DNA of 64,000 bases from JAJEDW01 sp963555775 (GTDB lineage Bacteria; Acidobacteriota; Terriglobia; 20CM-2-55-15), in contig CAUVWY020000009.1 in NCBI GenBank assembly GCA_963555775.3, positions 1,178,001 to 1,242,000 of the forward strand. The letters are read 5' to 3'. The notes below the pieces were generated by a model, which had not been told where the DNA came from, did not search any database, and saw only the letters and a program-made list of their open reading frames with translations. Positions 60,856 to 64,000 of the stretch are shown here, one piece after another. Within the stretch, counting starts at the first letter, position 1, and the number at the start of each line of letters is the position of its first letter. The position numbers were made by a program, and so were the translations under genes.

Positions 60856-61196
60856 ATTGTGCGGATAAGGTAATCCGCACGGACCAGCCCGATCGCACGG
60901 ACAACGCGAATCGGGTTGCGCCCGGCGATACCGAAACGCTTGTTTTGGATCGGGCCTTGCGACGACGCGCCGGCCACAGCTTTTATAGCCTGCGACGGAT
61001 GGCCCGATGCCGCAATCCTCGTTCGTCTTACTTGCTTTTTACGTGACACCACCCATTGGTAGTGATCTGATTGCACCGGTCACGAAAGCCACAGTTCAGC
61101 AAAAAACATCATGCAGTGACGGCACTGCGGATCTGAAGCGCGAGCAGGCGCCGCCTGGTTTTTGTTCGTGAATTCAGCAACTTTGTGAGGTGCAAC
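60856..61196. other. Intergenic region upstream of the TonB receptor gene
   Basis: After the hairpin the 341-bp gap shows no gene. Candidate -10 and -35 boxes are not clear. GTGAGGTG precedes the receptor ATG at 61197. I see no riboswitch or tRNA. Confidence 0.4.
60859..60880 (+). terminator. Hairpin after the fusion gene
   Basis: GTGCGGAT-AAGGTA-ATCCGCAC is a perfect 8-bp stem with a 6-nt loop, 4 bp after the stop. No T-run follows, but position and stability fit a terminator. Confidence 0.55.
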
Positions 61197-64000
61197 ATGA
61201 GGAAATTCTATCTGCTGTTGGGAGCATCCGTGCTTTCACTGGCGGTTGTCACATCCGCATTCAGTCAGTCGAGCAACGCACGGGTCAGTGGAACGGTGAC
61301 CGATGCCACCGAGGCCCTGATCCCCGGTGTCGAGGTCACGGCGACGAACGACGCCACCGGCGTGGTGACGACTGCCATCAGCAACGAGACCGGCACGTAT
61401 AATTTGCCGAGTCTGCTTCCGGGCCTCTATACGGTTACCGCTGAACTGCCGGGCTTCCAGACGGCGTCCTTTACGGACGTACGTCTCGGAAACGCGGCGC
61501 AGGTTCGCCTGAACTTCGCTTTGGAGGTCGGAACCGTGGCGACGGCGATCGAGGTCAGCGTGTCGGGCGAGCAGCTTCTTCTCGAAGCCAGCTCGTCGGT
61601 CGGCGACGTGCTTCCCGAGGCCGACGTCCGAAGCCTGCCGACCATCGGGACCATGGGAAGCGACGTGCTCCAGTTGGTGCGTGTCATGGCCGGCGTCCAG
61701 GTGACCACCAGTCCGATCTTCGGCGCCAACGACACGACGTTCGCGGGGGTCAGCGCCGGCAACATCCAGATCACCCGGGACGGTATTGAATCGAGCGCCT
61801 CGGCGCGCTGGCCCAACGGCGTCGAGGGGGCGACGGTCATGAATCCCGATCTCGTTGGCGAGGTCCGAATGATTCTTGCGCCCGTGGACGCCGAAATCGG
61901 CCGCGGAAACGCTCAGATTCAGGTGCAGACACGCTCGGGTACGAACGACTACAGGGGCGCGGCGGTCTGGAACGTTCAGAACACGGCGCTCGCTCCCAAC
62001 ACGTGGTCCAATAATCGCGTGCTACCCGAGCCGGCCACACGGCCGTGGTCCAACCTTCACGAATACACGGTGAGCTTTGGCGGCCCGATCGTCAGAAACA
62101 AAACGCACTTCTTCGCACTCTTCAACGGCCTGCTTCCGCAGTCCCGTTCCAATATCAATGCAACGGTCCTGACGCCCTGTGCCGCGAACGGCATCTTCCG
62201 GTTCTACGATAGCTGGAACAACGGCAACGCGTTTGCGTCGACATCACGCGGAGGCACGCCGACGATAGCCGTCGTCGATCAAGCGGGGAACCCGCTGCCG
62301 CCCTCGACGAATCCGGACAATTCCGAGCACAATGGCATCCTCCGGTATGCCAGCGTCTTCGGACAGCTTCAAAACACACCGCAGGCCGCCGACTGCTCCG
62401 ACGCGATCGTCGCATCGGGGACAAACTGGGATCCGTACCGAACCGGTTTCGATTCGACCGGATACATCGATCAGGTCCTGAACGTCATGCCCGCGGTCAA
62501 CAACTATGAGGTTGGCGACGGCTTGAACGTTGCCGGCCATCGCTGGGTCCGGGCCAACAACGGCGCGACCAACCGCTTCGGGATCGGGTCGGCCAACGAG
62601 CGCCAGCAGATCAATTTCCGGATCGACCACAACTTCAACCAGAACCACAAGATCAATGCCGGCTACAGTTACGAGAACAACGAGTCGGATTATTCGTCTG
62701 GCAATTGGTCCACTCTCCGATTCCCGGGCAAGGCGTTTCGCGAGCCGCAGGTCCTGACGTTCAATTTCACGTCGACGCTCTCGCCGAACCTGCTGAATGA
62801 ATTCCGTTTCGGGTTTCGCCGGACCGGGACCAATACGAACCCGGCCCTGAGCAATCCGGACACGGCCGAAGCCGCGCAGGAATTCTACCCGAACGTCAAC
62901 GGCATTCCGGTCTACGTCCAGCCGGGAACCGACCCGATCTGTTTCTGCGGCGGACAGCCCGGCGGCGGATCCCAGTCCGGACGCCTGTTCAACGGCAACG
63001 TCAGCGAGAGTAGCCCCATGTATACGTTCGCGGACACGATGAGTTGGACGCGCGGCGTGCACGCATTCAAGATCGGCGTCGAAGCGCGGTTCCCGCAGAC
63101 GACGCTCGCCATCGACGTGACCGGCACCTATTGGAGCACGTACGCCCGTGCCTTTGGCGGCGAGACCGACCGGACCCCGATCGCGGGCATCGACAGCACC
63201 AACATTCCGGGCCTTGCCGGAAATCAGACCACGGGCAACAACGAAGCGATGCGGGGCATGCTGAACCTGCTGTCCGGCTCGCTGAGCCGTGTTACACAAT
63301 TGTTCTGGCTGGGTTCGGCCGATACGCTCACCGAATGGGACGACTACCGCGACAACATCCAGCGGTCGAGAACGTTGAACCAACGCGAGTTTTCCTTATT
63401 CTTCAAGGACGACTGGAAGCTGACTCAGAATCTGACACTCAACCTCGGTTTGCGGTGGGACTACTACGGCGTGCCATGGGTGAGTAACGGACTCACAACC
63501 TCCCTCGTCGGAGGTGGCGACGCGCTGTTCGGTTACTCCGGCCGCGGCTTCGACAACTGGATGGTCCCCGGTCAGCGGGGAGAGAACACCGAGTTGGAGT
63601 TCGTTGGACCGGGCTCTCCGAACCCGGACCGCCGGCCGTGGGCACGCGACCTGAACAACTTCGGGCCGGCAGTCGGCTTCGCCTATCAGGTGCCGTGGCT
63701 GGGCGGGGACACGACTATCCGGGGCGGATACCAATTGACCTATTTGCTGGACCGTCTGGGATCGTTGGATGGCACTCTTGCAAACCCGCCGGGAAGTACG
63801 TACCGGTCGAGCTTCGACGGGGGACCGGGCAGTCTGGAATACCTGGACCTCACCGATGTCAACAGCATCGTCCCCACACCCGTCACAGTGAGACCGTTGG
63901 AGTCGATTCCGCTGACCGACAGAGGCGTGAGTCTGACGGCGTTCAACCCCAACCGTGTGGCGCCCTATGTCCAGAACCTGACGATGGCCGTGACGCGGAA
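61197..64000 (+). CDS. Oar-like TonB-dependent receptor with carboxypeptidase-regulatory-like domain, 5' part
   Basis: The frame is open from the ATG at 61197 to the window edge (934 codons), and the C-terminal barrel is cut off. A signal peptide (1-24) precedes a carboxypeptidase-regulatory-like domain (about 27-115: ARVSGTVTDATEALIPGVEV, NLPSLLPGLYTVTAELPGFQ). A plug region follows to about 240 (VTTSPIFGANDTTFAGVSAG, IQVQTRSGTNDYRGA), then beta-strands of the barrel such as NFNQNHKINAGYSYENNE and LTLNLGLRWDYYGVPW. This is the Oar class of acidobacterial TonB receptors. It imports a large or complex substrate, or binds one. No TonB box is evident. Confidence 0.9.
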   Translation, partial: MRKFYLLLGASVLSLAVVTSAFSQSSNARVSGTVTDATEALIPGVEVTATNDATGVVTTAISNETGTYNLPSLLPGLYTVTAELPGFQTASFTDVRLGNAAQVRLNFALEVGTVATAIEVSVSGEQLLLEASSSVGDVLPEADVRSLPTIGTMGSDVLQLVRVMAGVQVTTSPIFGANDTTFAGVSAGNIQITRDGIESSASARWPNGVEGATVMNPDLVGEVRMILAPVDAEIGRGNAQIQVQTRSGTNDYRGAAVWNVQNTALAPNTWSNNRVLPEPATRPWSNLHEYTVSFGGPIVRNKTHFFALFNGLLPQSRSNINATVLTPCAANGIFRFYDSWNNGNAFASTSRGGTPTIAVVDQAGNPLPPSTNPDNSEHNGILRYASVFGQLQNTPQAADCSDAIVASGTNWDPYRTGFDSTGYIDQVLNVMPAVNNYEVGDGLNVAGHRWVRANNGATNRFGIGSANERQQINFRIDHNFNQNHKINAGYSYENNESDYSSGNWSTLRFPGKAFREPQVLTFNFTSTLSPNLLNEFRFGFRRTGTNTNPALSNPDTAEAAQEFYPNVNGIPVYVQPGTDPICFCGGQPGGGSQSGRLFNGNVSESSPMYTFADTMSWTRGVHAFKIGVEARFPQTTLAIDVTGTYWSTYARAFGGETDRTPIAGIDSTNIPGLAGNQTTGNNEAMRGMLNLLSGSLSRVTQLFWLGSADTLTEWDDYRDNIQRSRTLNQREFSLFFKDDWKLTQNLTLNLGLRWDYYGVPWVSNGLTTSLVGGGDALFGYSGRGFDNWMVPGQRGENTELEFVGPGSPNPDRRPWARDLNNFGPAVGFAYQVPWLGGDTTIRGGYQLTYLLDRLGSLDGTLANPPGSTYRSSFDGGPGSLEYLDLTDVNSIVPTPVTVRPLESIPLTDRGVSLTAFNPNRVAPYVQNLTMAVTR

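Noticed and set aside
1..64000. tRNA or rRNA genes
   Set aside because: No cloverleaf or conserved TTCGA-containing arm was found in the intergenic gaps by eye; a tRNA scan would be decisive.

Overview
The window looks like chromosomal DNA of an uncultured Acidobacteriota bacterium, probably of the Vicinamibacteria type. This is inferred from gene content, not from a marker gene. The evidence is a VWFA-related protein of the acidobacterial type, an Oar-like TonB-dependent receptor with a carboxypeptidase-regulatory-like N-terminus, paired DUF1501/DUF1800 and DUF1592/DUF1552 genes, two DUF6152 genes and many secreted enzymes with signal or Tat peptides. GC content is high. I see no rRNA, tRNA or CRISPR array.

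Layout. 1-5.4 kb: end of an outer-membrane barrel gene, a secreted cyclase-family hydrolase and a DUF1800-DUF1501 operon on the minus strand. 5.65-5.81 kb: a 163-bp MITE-like element. 5.9-8.7 kb: a two-subunit molybdenum hydroxylase. 8.7-14.1 kb: a five-gene minus-strand operon led by a fused (LigB+LigA) gallate dioxygenase, followed by a metallo-beta-lactamase (MBL) fold protein, a secreted protein of unknown function, a MatC-like permease and a D-2-hydroxyacid dehydrogenase. 14.1-15.5 kb: an esterase gene split by an in-frame TGA. 15.6-18.8 kb: three tandem copies of a secreted gene of unknown function, the third killed by a nonsense mutation.

19.0-29.3 kb is a defence island: an MntA-like nucleotidyltransferase without a recognisable HepT, then a type I restriction-modification locus. 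hsdM and hsdR look intact, but hsdS carries a stop and a frameshift. Two genes of unknown function (one DUF1828), an orphan hsdS 3' end and a deleted AAA_4/AlbA_2-type gene lie between hsdS and hsdR. A YgjP/SprT-like metalloprotease closes the locus, and a possible transposase remnant lies at its edge.

29.6-38.5 kb: a DUF5916 outer-membrane barrel with a second MBL protein, a cupin gene split by a complete 2,616-bp IS21-family element with a 4-bp target duplication, a DUF442-type phosphatase and a VWFA-related secreted protein. 38.5-39.0 kb: a RelE-type toxin-antitoxin pair. 39.0-45.9 kb: a minus-strand run of POTRA/HEAT, ankyrin, DUF1552, DUF1592-type and DUF6152 genes. 46-61 kb: further secreted enzymes (PQQ-type sugar dehydrogenase, SMP-30-like protein, amidohydrolase, alpha/beta hydrolase, VOC protein) and an ABC-2 exporter. 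At 58.9 kb one gene fuses the two unknown families that sit side by side in the gallate operon. The window ends inside the Oar-like receptor.

The most interesting points are: the fusion gene that links the unknown domain and the MBL fold of the gallate operon; the broken, shuffled type I locus with two embedded unknown genes; the gene decay (nonsense codons, frameshifts, IS21 insertion) across several loci; and a hydrolase lacking its nucleophilic serine.
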